This document shows, one piece after another, positions 50,615-61,221 of a DNA stretch of 64,000 nt; within the stretch, counting starts at the first letter, position 1, and each line of letters begins with the position of its first letter. The DNA comes from Lentzea jiangxiensis. GTDB taxonomy: Bacteria > Actinomycetota > Actinomycetes > Mycobacteriales > Pseudonocardiaceae. Made by a program: the position numbers and the translations under genes. Under the pieces are notes generated by a model. It was given only the letters and a program-made list of their open reading frames with translations, had not been told where the DNA came from and ran no database searches. The stretch lies in the NCBI RefSeq assembly GCF_900104175.1, contig NZ_FNIX01000006.1, positions 1 through 64,000 on the forward strand, in the 5' to 3' direction.

Positions 50615-51718
50615 TCAGCCCGTGACGATGTCCTGACTGGCGCACACCGCCGCGAGGTCGGCGGTGCAGAGGTCCTGTGCCTTCACCACGCCGTCGGTGA
50701 CGAGCCTCCTGACGCTGTCCTTTTTGATCAGAGTGGCGCCGAGCAGCACGGACTTGATGTCCCGCCGGGCGACGGGGTCCCTGAGGTTGCCGGTGGCGAG
50801 GTCGTCGGCACCGTCCAGGTCACCCCTGGCGACCGCGATGGCCAGGCGGGCGACCGCCTCCGCCTCGTCGCGCACCGGCTTGTAGACGGTGTTGCACTGC
50901 TCGCCGCGCAGGATGGCCCGCAGACCCTCCACAGTGGCGTCCTGGCCGGTGACCGGGACCTTGCCCGCGAGGTTCTTCTTCTTGAGCACCTCGACGACCG
51001 CGCCGGCCAGGCCGTCGTTGGCCGCGATCACACCGTCGACCTTGCCGCCGTTGCCGTTCAGGATCTGCTCGAACAGCGGACCGCCGATGTCGGGTTTCCA
51101 CCCCTCCACGGACTGCGTCTTCACGAGCTTGAGCGCGCCGCTCTCGTACCTCGGCCCCAGCACCGAGTTGTGCCCCTGGGCGAACAGCGTGGCGTTGTGG
51201 TCGGTCGGCGCGCCCTCCATCTCGACGATCTGGGCGCCCGGCCGGGCACCGAGGCAGCTCAGCATGCCTTCGGCCTGCAGCTGGCCGACGTTCACGCCGT
51301 CGAAGCTCACGTAGTACTCGGCCTGGCCACCGAGTGTCAGCCGGTCGTAGTCGATGACCGGGATGCCGGCCTCCTTGGCCTTCTTCTGCACGGCGAGACC
51401 GCCCGCCGACGACAACGGCGTCGTCACCAGGACCTTGACCTTCCGGCGGATCATCTCCTCGGCGATCTGGAGGAACTTCCCCTCGTCGCCGTTCGCGTTC
51501 TCGATCAACGGTTCGATGTCCGCGTAGTTGAAGGCTTGCGTCAGAAGAGGGCGGTCCTGCGCCTCCCAACGCGTGGAGCTCGTCTGGTCGGGGAGGATTA
51601 CCCCGACGATCGGTTTGGGACCACGCGAAGGCAACGTCAGAGCGCCCTCGCCCGCGTCCCCGCAGGCCGAGAGCAGAAAGAGCAGGCATGCCGACGTTGC
51701 CATTACCCGACTCCGCAT
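50615..51718 (-). CDS. XylF-like sugar-binding lipoprotein, copy B
   Basis: 367-residue paralogue of the neighbouring protein with the same lipobox LLSAC and the same binding-protein blocks (IPVIDYDRLTLGGQAEYYV; VDGVIAANDGLAGAVVEVL). Differences cluster around the putative ligand cleft and C-terminus. The start at ATG 51718 (MRSRVMATSACL) gives the same length and the same spacing to the leader as copy A; an ATG at 51733 also exists. Tandem receptors without a transporter suggest use of a shared ABC system elsewhere or a sensory role. Confidence 0.88.
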   Translation of the reverse strand: MRSRVMATSACLLFLLSACGDAGEGALTLPSRGPKPIVGVILPDQTSSTRWEAQDRPLLTQAFNYADIEPLIENANGDEGKFLQIAEEMIRRKVKVLVTTPLSSAGGLAVQKKAKEAGIPVIDYDRLTLGGQAEYYVSFDGVNVGQLQAEGMLSCLGARPGAQIVEMEGAPTDHNATLFAQGHNSVLGPRYESGALKLVKTQSVEGWKPDIGGPLFEQILNGNGGKVDGVIAANDGLAGAVVEVLKKKNLAGKVPVTGQDATVEGLRAILRGEQCNTVYKPVRDEAEAVARLAIAVARGDLDGADDLATGNLRDPVARRDIKSVLLGATLIKKDSVRRLVTDGVVKAQDLCTADLAAVCASQDIVTG

Positions 51719-51748
51719 AGCCGCGAAGTCCATCTTCTCGATATCGCC

Positions 51749-51793
51749 AAGTCAAGATTTGTTCCCATAACGTCACGCTCCGCTTTCGATCGG
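51749..51793 (-). promoter_or_regulatory. Conserved leader element of sugar-binding lipoprotein copy B
   Basis: Counterpart of the element at 50554-50598, lying at the same distance from the ATG at 51718. Minus-strand GAACAAATCTTGACTT is shared by both (one difference lies just before it). Confidence 0.6.
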
Positions 51794-51928
51794 CTACAGT
51801 TCGATTCCGTACGAAAGGCGCTGATGCGGGACGCAATTTCGTGCCAGTGTGACGGACTCGAGCGGCAATTCGGGGGCCGCTCCCGTGTTGTTGGATCCAG
51901 CCCTGACCGGGTGTGAGGAGACAGCTAG

Positions 51929-53662
51929 GTGAGAACGCGCAGAACCGTGATGGCGGTGGCGGCAACGGTGTCGCTGATCGCCGCGGGTACGTCGGCGGCG
52001 GGGGCAGCGCCGGCCTCGGCCACCGCGGGCCAGGCGGCGGACACGGAGTACACGGTGCTCCTGGAGGAACCCGGCAACCGCGACTTCGCGATCGACGCCG
52101 TCGAGGCGGCGGGCGGCGAGGTCGTGCGGGACAACAAGGCCGTGGGCCTGCTGACGGTGAAGGCGCCCGCGACGGGGTTCGTGGAGAAGGTCTCCGCCTC
52201 GAGCGCGATCGTCGGTGCCGCCCGGACCAAGCCGATCGGGCACGCGCCCGCGGCGAAGGCCGAGAAGGCCAAGCGGGACAACGTCGAGAAGGAGAACAAG
52301 GCCGAGAAGCCGAACAAGGCTCCGGCGTCGTCGCAGTCGACCGCGGGCATGGACCCGCTCGACGGCGACCTGTGGGGCCTGAACCTGGTGCGCTCCAACA
52401 TCGCGCGCGCCAAGCAGGCCGGTGACAAGCGGGTGTACGTCGGCATCCTCGACACCGGTGTGGACGGTTCGCACCCGGACATCGCGCCCAACTTCAACAA
52501 CGAGCTGTCGCGCAACTTCACCGTCGACATTCCGAACGACTCCGACGGTGGCGAGTTCGACGGCCCGTGCGAGTTCCGCGGTTGCGTCGACCCGGCCAAC
52601 TGGGACGACGGCGGCCACGGTACGCACGTCGCCGGCACCATCGGCGCCGCTGCCAACGGCTTCGGCATCTCCGGTGTCGCGCCGAACGTGTCGCTGGTCA
52701 ACATCCGCGGCGGGCAGGACGCGGGCTCGTTCTTCCTGCAGCCCGTCGTCGACGCCCTGACCTACGGTGCCGACGTCGGCCTGGACGTCATCAACATGTC
52801 GTTCTACGTCGACCCGTGGTACATGAACTGCGCCAACGACCCCACGGCCTCGGCCGAGGAGCAGCTGGAGCAGCGCACGATCATCGCGTCCGTGCAGCGC
52901 GCGCTGAACTACGCGCACCGCAAGGGCGTCACGCTCATCGGTGCCGGTGGCAACAACCACGAGGACCTGGGCAAGCCGCGCCAGGACGTGCAGAGCCCGA
53001 ACTACCCGCCGGGTCACGCCCGTCCGCGTCCGATCGACAACGCGACCTGCCTGAACCTGCCGACCGAGGGCAACCACGTCATCTCGGTGTCGTCGCTCGG
53101 CCCGTCGACCTCCAAGGCCGACTACTCGAACTACGGCGTCGAGCAGACCGCGCTCTCGGCTCCGGGTGGCTACTTCCGCGACTTCTTCGGCACGCCGTGG
53201 TACCGCACCAACGAGAACATGATCCTGTCGACCTACCCGCGCAACGTCGCTCTCGCCGAAGGCGCGATCGACGAGGCCGGCAACATCACGGACGAGGGTC
53301 TCAGCGCCGGCGTGAAGAAGGCCGTGCAGGGCGACAAGGTCGGCTACTACCAGTTCCTGCAGGGCACCTCGATGGCCGCCCCGCACGCCGCCGGTGTCGC
53401 GGCGCTGGTCGTCAGCCAGTACGGCAAGAAGGACAAGAAGAACCCCGGCCTGACCCTCGACCCCGACAAGGTCGAGAAGGTGCTCTACAAGACCGCGATC
53501 CAGCGCGCCTGCCCCAACCCGCGCACTGTCTCGTACGTCAACGTGGGCCGCACGCCGGAGTTCGACGCCACCTGTGAGGGTGACGCGAAGTTCAACGGCT
53601 TCTACGGTCACGGCATCGTGGACGCCTACGGTGCTGTTACCCGCGGTGGTCAGTTCCTGTAA
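51929..53662 (+). CDS. Secreted subtilase (S8 family serine protease)
   Basis: 577-residue exported protease. Signal peptide about residues 1-33, then an I9-like propeptide and a Lys/Glu/Ala-rich linker (about 105-135). The catalytic triad is complete: Asp in GILDTGVDGSHPD (about 175), His in GGHGTHVAGTIG (about 229) and Ser in GTSMAAPHAAG (about 481). The oxyanion Asn region is GAGGNNHED. No C-terminal anchor is seen, so it is released. GTG 51929 has GAGGAG upstream. A hairpin terminator follows. Confidence 0.93.
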   Translation: MRTRRTVMAVAATVSLIAAGTSAAGAAPASATAGQAADTEYTVLLEEPGNRDFAIDAVEAAGGEVVRDNKAVGLLTVKAPATGFVEKVSASSAIVGAARTKPIGHAPAAKAEKAKRDNVEKENKAEKPNKAPASSQSTAGMDPLDGDLWGLNLVRSNIARAKQAGDKRVYVGILDTGVDGSHPDIAPNFNNELSRNFTVDIPNDSDGGEFDGPCEFRGCVDPANWDDGGHGTHVAGTIGAAANGFGISGVAPNVSLVNIRGGQDAGSFFLQPVVDALTYGADVGLDVINMSFYVDPWYMNCANDPTASAEEQLEQRTIIASVQRALNYAHRKGVTLIGAGGNNHEDLGKPRQDVQSPNYPPGHARPRPIDNATCLNLPTEGNHVISVSSLGPSTSKADYSNYGVEQTALSAPGGYFRDFFGTPWYRTNENMILSTYPRNVALAEGAIDEAGNITDEGLSAGVKKAVQGDKVGYYQFLQGTSMAAPHAAGVAALVVSQYGKKDKKNPGLTLDPDKVEKVLYKTAIQRACPNPRTVSYVNVGRTPEFDATCEGDAKFNGFYGHGIVDAYGAVTRGGQFL

Positions 53663-53683
53663 GTCCCAGCTGGACAGCGAAGG

Positions 53684-53714
53684 GGCTCCCGGTCGTCTCG
53701 ATCGGGAGCCTTTC
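53684..53714 (+). terminator. Terminator after the subtilase gene
   Basis: GGCTCCCGGTC pairs with GATCGGGAGCC (one G-T pair), followed by TTTC. It starts 22 bp after the subtilase stop codon. Confidence 0.7.
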
Positions 53715-53839
53715 GCATGCGACGAAAGTAGTTCGCCTCGTCCACCTTCGTCCCCACCTCCCGCCGCGCCTTGACCGTGCCGTAGCGGCATGGTTTCCAC
53801 TGGTCCTGTCAGCAAGCAGGGGAACCGGGAAGAGGCGTC

Positions 53840-54556
53840 GTGGCGTGGAGCACCAGTCAGTTGGCAGACCTCGCCGGCACGACGCTGCGCACGATCCGGC
53901 ACTACCACGAGGTGGGCCTGCTCCCCGAGCCGGAACGCAAGGCCAACGGCTACAAGAGCTACGGCGTGCCGCACCTCGTGCGGGTGTTGCGGATCAAGCG
54001 CCTCACCGGTCTCGGGCTGTCGCTCACGCAGATCGCGGACCTGGGCGACGGGGACGAACACCCCGGTGAGGCGTTGCGCGAGATGGACGCCGAACTGGCG
54101 GCGACGATCGAGCGCCTGCAACGGGTGCGGGGCGAGATCGCGGTGATCCTGCGGCAGGAGTCACCGACCGACCTGCCTCCGGACGTCGCGGCGATGCTCG
54201 CGAACGTGGAGCTGTCACCGCAGGACCGTTCGTTCACCGTGGTGCTGGCCCAGCTGGTCTCGCCGGAGGCGTTGTCCTCGTACGCCGAGGTGCTCAAGCG
54301 CTACGCGAGGGTTCCCGTGCTCGTCGAGTTCGACGAACTGCCCGCGGACGCGGACGAGGCGACGCGCCAGGACCTGGCGGAGCGCATGCGCGTGCATCCG
54401 CAGGTGCTGGAGATGCGGGCCGCGTTCCCGGTCCCGGCGAGCCTGTACGGCGCTTCGCCGTACAGCGAGAAGTTCGTGGCGCAGACGATCGTCAAGACCA
54501 TCGCCGAGCTCTACAACAAGGCGCAGCTCGACGTCCTCGTCCGCCTGAGCGGCTGA
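53840..54556 (+). CDS. MerR-family transcriptional regulator
   Basis: 238-residue regulator. The N-terminal winged helix reads STSQLADLAGTTLRTIRHYH with EVGLLPEPERKANGYKSYG, and the dimerisation helix follows (EALREMDAELAATIERLQRV). The C-terminal 120 residues are helical without metal-binding Cys pairs, so it is not a metal sensor; an effector cannot be named. GTG 53840 is preceded by GAAGAGG. It stands between the subtilase and the peptidase gene 54 bp downstream, which it may control. Confidence 0.88.
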   Translation: MAWSTSQLADLAGTTLRTIRHYHEVGLLPEPERKANGYKSYGVPHLVRVLRIKRLTGLGLSLTQIADLGDGDEHPGEALREMDAELAATIERLQRVRGEIAVILRQESPTDLPPDVAAMLANVELSPQDRSFTVVLAQLVSPEALSSYAEVLKRYARVPVLVEFDELPADADEATRQDLAERMRVHPQVLEMRAAFPVPASLYGASPYSEKFVAQTIVKTIAELYNKAQLDVLVRLSG

Positions 54557-54610
54557 CTTTTCATCGGTTCGGCACGCCGAAGGGGCGTGCCGTCGGGGAG
54601 GGATTTGCTA

Positions 54611-56071
54611 ATGCGAAAAACGTTGTCACTGGCCGCGGTCGTGACCGCCGCCGCGGGCCTGGTGGCGGTGCCGGGGGTGTCGTCCGCCGGCACGCCGAAG
54701 CCCGAGGTGCAGTGGGTCACCTGTCCCGCCGACGTGGCGCTTCCGGGTCTGGAGTGCGGCAAGCTCCAGCTGCCGCTCGACTACCGCGAGCCGCGGGGCC
54801 GCAAGACCGAGGTGATGTTCAGCCGGCTGGCCAGCAAGAATCCCGGGAAGCGCAAGGGGATCCTGCTGACCAACCCCGGCGGGCCGAGCGAGGGCCTCAC
54901 GTTCCCGGCCGTGCTGAAGGCGGTGGGCTTGCCGCAGAGCGTTCAGGACGCCTACGACGTCATCGGTGTGGACCCGCGTGGCATCGGCTACAGCTCACCG
55001 TCCACATGCGACATGACCGACGAACAGATGGCGGACGGCAGCGTGCCGCCGTACGCCAACAACTCCGCCGAGGTGCGCCAGCGCGCCGGCGAGGTGCGGA
55101 AGATCGCCGAACAGTGCCTGAACTCGTCCTCCGCGGACGAACTGCCGTACAACACGACCGCGAACATCGCGCGTGACCTGGACTCGATCCGTGCGGCGCT
55201 GGGCGAGAAGAAGGCGTCGTTCCTCGGCTACTCGTACGGCTCGTACCTGGGTTCGGTGTACGCGACGCTGTTCCCGAAGACCTCCGACCGCGTCGTGATC
55301 GACAGCAACCTGCCGAAGGGCGGCTGGGACGTCGAGGGCGGCCGGCTGATGGGCCGCGGCGTCGAGGACACGTTCCCGGACTTCGCGAAGTGGGCGGCGG
55401 CGCACCCCGAGCACGGCCTGGGCACCACGCCGCAGCAGGTGCGCGCCAAGTTCTTCGACCTCGCCGCACGGCTCGACGAGAAGCCCTCGGTGGAGGGCTT
55501 GGACGGCAGGACCTTCCGCCTGCTCACCTTCACTGGCCTGTACGGCACCGGTGACGCGGCCTTCGCGAAGCTCGCCGCCTCCTGGAAGGCCTTCGACACC
55601 GGACAGCCGCAGCCGCCGCAGGACTACCCGGAGGTCCCGCGCGTCCAAGCCCTGCTGGCGGGCCGCCTGCACGTGATCTGCGGTGACTCGGCTTGGCCGA
55701 CGTCGGTCGGCGCGTACGAGCGCAACGTGGCGGTCGACCGGGTCCGCCACCCGATGTTCGGCGCGGCCGCCGCGAACATCCAGCCGTGCGCGTTCTTCCC
55801 GAAGCCGCTGGAGAAGCAGGTCCTGCCGTCCGACCGGGGCCCGCGCAACGTCCTGCTGGTGCAGAACGAACGCGACCCCGCGACGCCGCTGGCCGGCGCA
55901 CGGTCGACGCGCCGCGCGTTCGGCGACAGGGCCGCGATGATCACGATCGACCAGGGCGGGCACGGCGCCTACGTCCTCGGCAAGAACAAGTGCGCCAACG
56001 ACAAGGTGACCGAGTACCTGCTCGGCGGGCAGCGCCCGGACGACCTCAGGTGCGCGGCCGAGACCAGCTGA
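54611..56071 (+). CDS. Secreted alpha/beta hydrolase, tripeptidyl aminopeptidase type
   Basis: 486-residue exported serine hydrolase of the SlpD/Tap family, which removes tripeptides from protein N-termini. Signal peptide about 1-26 (LSLAAVVTAAAGLVAVPGV). The oxyanion region is LLTNPGGPSEGL, the nucleophile elbow GYSYGSYLG (Ser about 210), the acid is in ERDPATPLAGAR, and the His is in DQGGHGAYV. A TAP-like C-terminal domain with paired Cys (CGDSAW; CAFF; C-terminal C) closes the protein. ATG 54611 has GGGAGG 8 bases upstream. Confidence 0.92.
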   Translation: MRKTLSLAAVVTAAAGLVAVPGVSSAGTPKPEVQWVTCPADVALPGLECGKLQLPLDYREPRGRKTEVMFSRLASKNPGKRKGILLTNPGGPSEGLTFPAVLKAVGLPQSVQDAYDVIGVDPRGIGYSSPSTCDMTDEQMADGSVPPYANNSAEVRQRAGEVRKIAEQCLNSSSADELPYNTTANIARDLDSIRAALGEKKASFLGYSYGSYLGSVYATLFPKTSDRVVIDSNLPKGGWDVEGGRLMGRGVEDTFPDFAKWAAAHPEHGLGTTPQQVRAKFFDLAARLDEKPSVEGLDGRTFRLLTFTGLYGTGDAAFAKLAASWKAFDTGQPQPPQDYPEVPRVQALLAGRLHVICGDSAWPTSVGAYERNVAVDRVRHPMFGAAAANIQPCAFFPKPLEKQVLPSDRGPRNVLLVQNERDPATPLAGARSTRRAFGDRAAMITIDQGGHGAYVLGKNKCANDKVTEYLLGGQRPDDLRCAAETS

Positions 56072-56080
56072 CACCCCGGG

Positions 56081-56110
56081 GGTGGAGGACGGCTCCGGCC
56101 GTCCTCCACC
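56081..56110. terminator. Shared terminator hairpin between convergent genes
   Basis: GGTGGAGGACGG pairs perfectly with CCGTCCTCCACC around the loop CTCCGG. It sits 10 bp after the peptidase stop and 70 bp after the end of glyS on the other strand, so it can serve both. Confidence 0.78.
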
Positions 56111-56179
56111 CTCGTCGATCCGTGAACACCTCTGAACAGGCCGCTGAGGTGTTCACGGCCGGAGCTTCGAGATCACTTC

Positions 56180-59119
56180 CTACAGCTGGGTCCAGTCCAG
56201 CACCGGCGCCGCGAAGTCCCGGATGGACGCCAGCAACCCGAGCCGAGCCGCCTTCACCGACTCGTCCTCGGCCATCACCAGCACCTCGTCGAAGAACGTG
56301 TTGATCGACCCGGTCAACCCCTCGGCCGCGGCCACGAATGCAGCCAGCCCGGCCACGTCCCGCGGCACCGGGCCGAACGCCTCGTGCAGCGCCACCTCAG
56401 CGGGCTCGACCAGCACCGAGGCGTCGTACGACCCCTCCACCGAAGCCGGCACGATCCGCCGCACCCGCTGCAAAGCAGCCGTCAGCGCCGCGAAGGACTC
56501 GTCGCCGGCCAGCGACTCCAGCTGCGCGAGCGTCTCGTCGGCCAGCACGGGCGAATCGGCCAGCGGCAGCACGGCCTGGACGAACCGGTGCTCGTGCCCG
56601 GCGTCGAGCAAAGCCTGCTCGTACCGGCGCACGGCGAACTCCCGTGCCGTCTCCAGCGCGTCGGCCGAGACGTCGAGCCCTTCCGCGGCGAGCGAAAGCG
56701 CCACCGGCAACGTGATCGCCCGCAGGTCCGGGAACGCCCGCAGCACCGTCACCGCACCGAGAGCGGCACGACGCAGCCCGAACGGGTCGGACGACCCGGT
56801 CGGCTGGGCACCGATCCCGAACAGCCCGGCCAGCAGGTCGAACCGGTCGGCCAGCGACAGCAGGGCACCCGGAACCGACGACGGCAGCGCGTCACCGGCC
56901 GACCGGGGAAGCTCCATCTCCCACAACGCCAGCGCGACCTCGGGCGTCTCCCCCGCCCGCTCCGCGTACTCGCGGGCCATCACACCGGCCAGCGACGACA
57001 GCTCGATCACCATCTGCGAGCCGAGGTCGAACTTGGCCAGCGCGCCGGCGCGGTCCAGCGTCTCGCGGTCGGCGTCGACCACCGCGGCGAACCGGCCGGC
57101 GAGCGCGGCGATGCGGGCGGCGCGGTCCGCCATCGAGCCCAGCTTGTCCGCGAACGTCAGCTTCGCGAGACCGGACTTCATCTCCTCCAGCGGCGTCTTG
57201 AGGTCCGCGCGCCAGAAGAACGCCGCGTCCTCGTACCGCGCCCGCAGCACGGCCTCGTTGCCCGCGCGCACCAGGTCGGCGTCCACGGACCCGTTCGCCA
57301 CGGCCACGAAGTGCGGCAGCAGCGCGCCGTCGGCCGAGCGCACCGGCAGGTAGCGCTGGTGCTTGCGCATCACGGTGGTGAGGATCTGGGCCGGCAGCTC
57401 CAGGTACCGCTCCTCGAACGAGCCGAGGATCGGCGTCGGCCACTCGACGAGGTTCGTGACCTCGGACAGCAGCCCGTCGACCTCGACGACACCGCCGACC
57501 GACGCCGCGAGCTCCTGCGCGGCCTCGACGATCGCGGCCGAGCGGGCGGCCGCGTCGACCTGGATCCCGTGCGAGGACAGGAACTCCAGGTAACCGTCCG
57601 CTGTGGACACCTCGACCACCGGCGTCGAAGCCGTGCGGTGCACGCGGGTGGTCGTGCCGGAGGCCAGCGACGACACCGCGACCGGCACCGGCGTCGAGCC
57701 CAGCAGCGCGAGCAGCCAGCGGATCGGGCGGGTGAACGACAGCTTCGGGTCGTTCCACTTCATGTTCTTCTCGGCGCGCAGGTCCGCGACGACCTCGCCC
57801 AGCAGCCCGCTCAGCACCTCGACGGCACCGCGTCCGGCGTCGGTCTTGGTCAGCGCCACGAACTCGACGCCGTTCTCCGCGACGCGGCCCAGCGCGGACA
57901 CGTCGACGCCCTGGCCGCGGGCGAAGCCCTGCACGGCCTTCGTCGGGTTGCCGTCGGCGTCGAAGGCGGCGGAGACGCGCGGACCGCGGACGGTGCGCTC
58001 GGCGTCCGGCTCGCGCGGCGACACGGCGGGCACCAGGACGACGATCCGGCGCGGCGTGCCGTGCACCGCCACCTCGCCGTGCGTGAGGCGGGTGGCGCCG
58101 AGCTTCGCAGTCACGGCCTCGCGCACCGCGTCGACGGTCCGGACGACCTCGGCGGGCGGCAGTTCCTCGGTGCCGATCTCGAACAGCAGGGTCGCGGGCG
58201 CCACGACGTCGGTGAAGGACGAGGGCTTCTCGACGGCGGCGGGAGCCTCGGCGACGCCCAGCGGGTGCCCGAGCTCGGCGCGGCGCTCGGCCCACAGACC
58301 GGCGACCTCGCGGGCCAGGCCGCGCATCCGGCCGAACGCGCGGGCGCGCTCGGTCGTGGAGATGGAGCCGCGCGCGTCCAGGACGTTGAAGATGTGCGAG
58401 CACTTCAGCACGAAGCTGTGCGCCGGCACGGGCAGGCGGGCGTCGAGCATGCGCCGGGCCTCGGCGGCGAACTCCTCGAAGAGGCGCTTGTTCGCCTCCA
58501 CGTCGGCGTCGTCGAGGTAGTACCGCGACATCTCGTACTCGGCCTGGCCGAACGCCTCGCCGTAGGAGATGCCGGGCGCGTAGGCGATCTTCTTGAAGTG
58601 GTCGACGCCCTGCAGCGCCATCATGATCCGCTCGATGCCGTAGGTGATCTCCACCGACACCGGGTCGAGCGTCATGCCGCCGGCCTGCTGGAAGTACGTG
58701 AACTGGGTGATCTCCAGGCCGTCGAGCCAGACCTCCCAGCCGAGGCCCCAGGCGCCGAGCGCGGGCGAGGCCCAGTTGTCCTCGACGAACCGGACGTCGT
58801 GCGCGCGGACGTCGATGCCCAGCGCCTCGAGCGAGCCGAGGTAGAGCTCCTGCGGGTCGCCCGGGTCGGGCTTGAGGATCACCTGGAACTGCGTGTGCGT
58901 CTGCAGGCGGTTCGGGTTCTCGCCGTAACGGGCGTCGTCGGGCCGCACGGACGGCTCCACGTAGGCGACGCGCCACGGCTCGGGGCCCAGCACCCTCAAC
59001 ACGGTGGCGGGGTTCAGCGTTCCCGCCCCGACCTCGGTGTTGAACGGCTGCACCACGATGCAGCCTCGGTCGGTCCAGTACTTGGTCAGCGCGAGCAGCG
59101 CGTCCTGCATCGTCAACAC
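56180..59119 (-). CDS. glyS: Glycine--tRNA ligase, fused alpha-beta single chain
   Basis: 979-residue class II synthetase of the bacterial heterotetramer type, with both subunits in one chain. The alpha part (about 1-300) has [39 protein letters not shown] (motif 2 region) and [15 protein letters not shown] (motif 3). The beta part (about 320-979) starts [15 protein letters not shown] and contains [15 protein letters not shown] [16 protein letters not shown] and the HD-like [19 protein letters not shown] 59119 (VLTMQD) is used; ATG 59110 is possible. A still longer frame to 59878 runs antisense to the LCP gene and is not real. Many actinomycetes use the unrelated alpha2 GlyRS instead. Confidence 0.93.
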   Translation of the reverse strand: MLTMQDALLALTKYWTDRGCIVVQPFNTEVGAGTLNPATVLRVLGPEPWRVAYVEPSVRPDDARYGENPNRLQTHTQFQVILKPDPGDPQELYLGSLEALGIDVRAHDVRFVEDNWASPALGAWGLGWEVWLDGLEITQFTYFQQAGGMTLDPVSVEITYGIERIMMALQGVDHFKKIAYAPGISYGEAFGQAEYEMSRYYLDDADVEANKRLFEEFAAEARRMLDARLPVPAHSFVLKCSHIFNVLDARGSISTTERARAFGRMRGLAREVAGLWAERRAELGHPLGVAEAPAAVEKPSSFTDVVAPATLLFEIGTEELPPAEVVRTVDAVREAVTAKLGATRLTHGEVAVHGTPRRIVVLVPAVSPREPDAERTVRGPRVSAAFDADGNPTKAVQGFARGQGVDVSALGRVAENGVEFVALTKTDAGRGAVEVLSGLLGEVVADLRAEKNMKWNDPKLSFTRPIRWLLALLGSTPVPVAVSSLASGTTTRVHRTASTPVVEVSTADGYLEFLSSHGIQVDAAARSAAIVEAAQELAASVGGVVEVDGLLSEVTNLVEWPTPILGSFEERYLELPAQILTTVMRKHQRYLPVRSADGALLPHFVAVANGSVDADLVRAGNEAVLRARYEDAAFFWRADLKTPLEEMKSGLAKLTFADKLGSMADRAARIAALAGRFAAVVDADRETLDRAGALAKFDLGSQMVIELSSLAGVMAREYAERAGETPEVALALWEMELPRSAGDALPSSVPGALLSLADRFDLLAGLFGIGAQPTGSSDPFGLRRAALGAVTVLRAFPDLRAITLPVALSLAAEGLDVSADALETAREFAVRRYEQALLDAGHEHRFVQAVLPLADSPVLADETLAQLESLAGDESFAALTAALQRVRRIVPASVEGSYDASVLVEPAEVALHEAFGPVPRDVAGLAAFVAAAEGLTGSINTFFDEVLVMAEDESVKAARLGLLASIRDFAAPVLDWTQL

Positions 59120-59261
59120 GGCGACGAGTCTACGAAACGGACAAAAATGCTGGTCAGGGGGCCTTGATCGGGTACTGCCCACCACTGTGCCACCCTTGCA
59201 CAACCGAGTGGCGCTCCCGCACGTCCACTTGGGGTACCCGCATGTGCCGAGAGGAGTGGGT

Positions 59262-61106
59262 GTGGACAACCGGCCGCCGCGGCCGGGAGACCCGAACGGG
59301 GCTCCCGGTCGATCGTCTTCTGGTCGATCGTCTTCTGGGCGACCTCCCGCCACTCCTCGTCCGCCGGCGGGACAGCCCCGCCGCCCGCCGGTGCCGCCGC
59401 GTGCGTCCGACCCGCCGCGCAGGCAGCCAAACCGGGCGGAGCCGCCGAGGCGCGAGCCGCCGCGGCGGATCGAACCGGCGCGCCGCGAGCCGGCCCGCGG
59501 GGAACCCCAGCGCGGGCGTGAGGCCTCGTCCGCACCGCGCTCGCCGGCCGACCGCCCGACGGTCCGCACCACCCCGGCCAAGACGAAGGCCCCGGAGCCG
59601 AGGCCTCGTCCGAGGCCCGCTCCCGCGCGCCGCCCGAGCGCGGCCAGGCGCGGTGCGTCGACCGGCGCCAAGGTCTTCGTCAGCATGCTGTCCGCGGCGG
59701 TCCTCGCGGTCACCGGCGTCGCGTGGCAGAACCTGACCGCGCTGACTGACGGCCTGACCAAACAGGACCTGAACCTAGCCGACGGCGGTGAGAAGCCGGC
59801 CGACGGCGCGATCGACATCCTGCTGGTCGGCATGGACAGCCGCACCGACTCCAGGGGCAACCCGTTACCGCAGAACATCCTGAACGAACTTCAGGCGGGT
59901 GGCACCGACGACGGCGGGTTCAACACCGACACGCTCATCCTGCTGCACATCCCGAACGACAGCGGCAAGGCGTTCGCCGTCTCGTTCCCGCGCGACTCCT
60001 ACGTGAAGATCGCGGGCGGGTTCGGGCGACACAAGATCAACTCCGCCTACGGCTACGCCAAGAACCAGGCCGCCGAGAAGCTCAAGGGCAGCGGCAAGGG
60101 CGGGCCCGAGGTCGAGATGGAGTCGCGCAAGGCCGGCGCGAACAACCTCATCGAGACCGTGCAGACCCTCACCGGCACCACGATCGACCACTACGCCGAG
60201 GTCAACCTGGTCGGCTTCTACGACATCACCAAGGCCATCGGCGGCATCGAGGTCTGCCTCAACGCCAAGGTCCGCGACAGCTTCTCCGGAGCGAACTTCG
60301 CCGCGGGCAAGCAGACCATCGAGGGCAAGAACGCGCTGGCGTTCGTCCGGCAGCGCCACGGCCTGCCGCTGGGCGACCTCGACCGCGTCGTGCGCCAGCA
60401 GGTCTTCATGGCGGGCCTCGCCAAGAAGATGCTGTCGGCGGGCGTGCTCACCGACAGCACCAAGCGCAACGACATGATCAAGGCCGTGAGCGGCGCGATC
60501 GTGCTCGACGACGGCTGGGACATCACCAAGTTCGCCCTGCAGATGAAGGACATGACGGGCGGCAACATGACGTTCCAGACCATCCCGACCGGCAACCCCG
60601 ACCTGCAGACGCCGGAGGACGGCTCGGCGGTCGAGGTGGTCGAGTCGGAGGTGCGCGCGTTCTTCAAGAGCCTGGGCAAGGCCCCGGAGTCCTCGAAGCC
60701 GGCCGCCCCGAAGTTCGACAAGGCCTCGCTGACCGTCGACGTCCGCAACGCCTCCGGCCAGCCGGGCCTCGCGGGCCAGGTGCTGCAGTCGCTCGTCACG
60801 AAGGGCTTCAAGGGCGGCCAGGCGGGCAACGCCGAAGCGCTGGCGAAGTCGGTCGTCCGCTACGGCAAGGGCGGCGAGGCGGGCGCCGAGGCCGTCCAGG
60901 AGGCCCTCGGCGGGCTGAAGGTCGAGGAGGACGTCAACATCCCGACCGGCACCGCCCGCGTGTTCCTCGGAGCCGACTACTCGGGTCCCGGCGCGCAGGG
61001 CTTCACCGGGTCCGGAGTGCTCGCCCTGGACGGTGCGCGCCAGCAACCGGCTGATCCCGCGGCCCCTCCGCCCATCTCCGCAGACGGCGTGCGCTGCGTG
61101 AACTGA
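59262..61106 (+). CDS. LytR-CpsA-Psr (LCP) family cell-wall ligase
   Basis: 614-residue membrane protein that attaches glycopolymers such as arabinogalactan to peptidoglycan. A long Pro/Arg-rich cytoplasmic tail (about 1-135) is followed by one helix (about 136-156). The outer LCP domain (about 185-370) has [32 protein letters not shown] and [20 protein letters not shown] with the phosphate-binding Arg and Asp residues. A LytR_C domain (about 485-575; [18 protein letters not shown]) ends the chain. GTG 59262 has GAGGAG 5 bases upstream. A hairpin terminator follows. Confidence 0.93.
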   Translation: MDNRPPRPGDPNGAPGRSSSGRSSSGRPPATPRPPAGQPRRPPVPPRASDPPRRQPNRAEPPRREPPRRIEPARREPARGEPQRGREASSAPRSPADRPTVRTTPAKTKAPEPRPRPRPAPARRPSAARRGASTGAKVFVSMLSAAVLAVTGVAWQNLTALTDGLTKQDLNLADGGEKPADGAIDILLVGMDSRTDSRGNPLPQNILNELQAGGTDDGGFNTDTLILLHIPNDSGKAFAVSFPRDSYVKIAGGFGRHKINSAYGYAKNQAAEKLKGSGKGGPEVEMESRKAGANNLIETVQTLTGTTIDHYAEVNLVGFYDITKAIGGIEVCLNAKVRDSFSGANFAAGKQTIEGKNALAFVRQRHGLPLGDLDRVVRQQVFMAGLAKKMLSAGVLTDSTKRNDMIKAVSGAIVLDDGWDITKFALQMKDMTGGNMTFQTIPTGNPDLQTPEDGSAVEVVESEVRAFFKSLGKAPESSKPAAPKFDKASLTVDVRNASGQPGLAGQVLQSLVTKGFKGGQAGNAEALAKSVVRYGKGGEAGAEAVQEALGGLKVEEDVNIPTGTARVFLGADYSGPGAQGFTGSGVLALDGARQQPADPAAPPPISADGVRCVN

Positions 61107-61124
61107 TACCCAGAGTAGAGAAGC

Positions 61125-61142
61125 ATCCCCCGTTCGGGGGAT
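61125..61142 (+). terminator. Terminator after the LCP gene
   Basis: ATCCCCC pairs with GGGGGAT around the loop GTTC, 18 bp after the LCP stop codon, followed by TCTGT. Confidence 0.65.
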
Positions 61143-61221
61143 TCTGTCGGCAAGTTGCGTAAGCGACGAAGCACTGGCGCCTTCCATGACCGTGAGACCC
61201 GCTCACGGGGTGGAGGGACCA

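Noticed and set aside
56384..59167. 927-codon plus-strand open frame over glyS
   Set aside because: Antisense shadow of glyS; His/Arg/Gly-rich composition and no recognisable domain.
59120..59878. N-terminal extension of glyS to 59878
   Set aside because: The extra codons lie antisense to the LCP gene's tail and are Arg/Gly-rich; the conserved alpha-subunit start is at 59119 or 59110.
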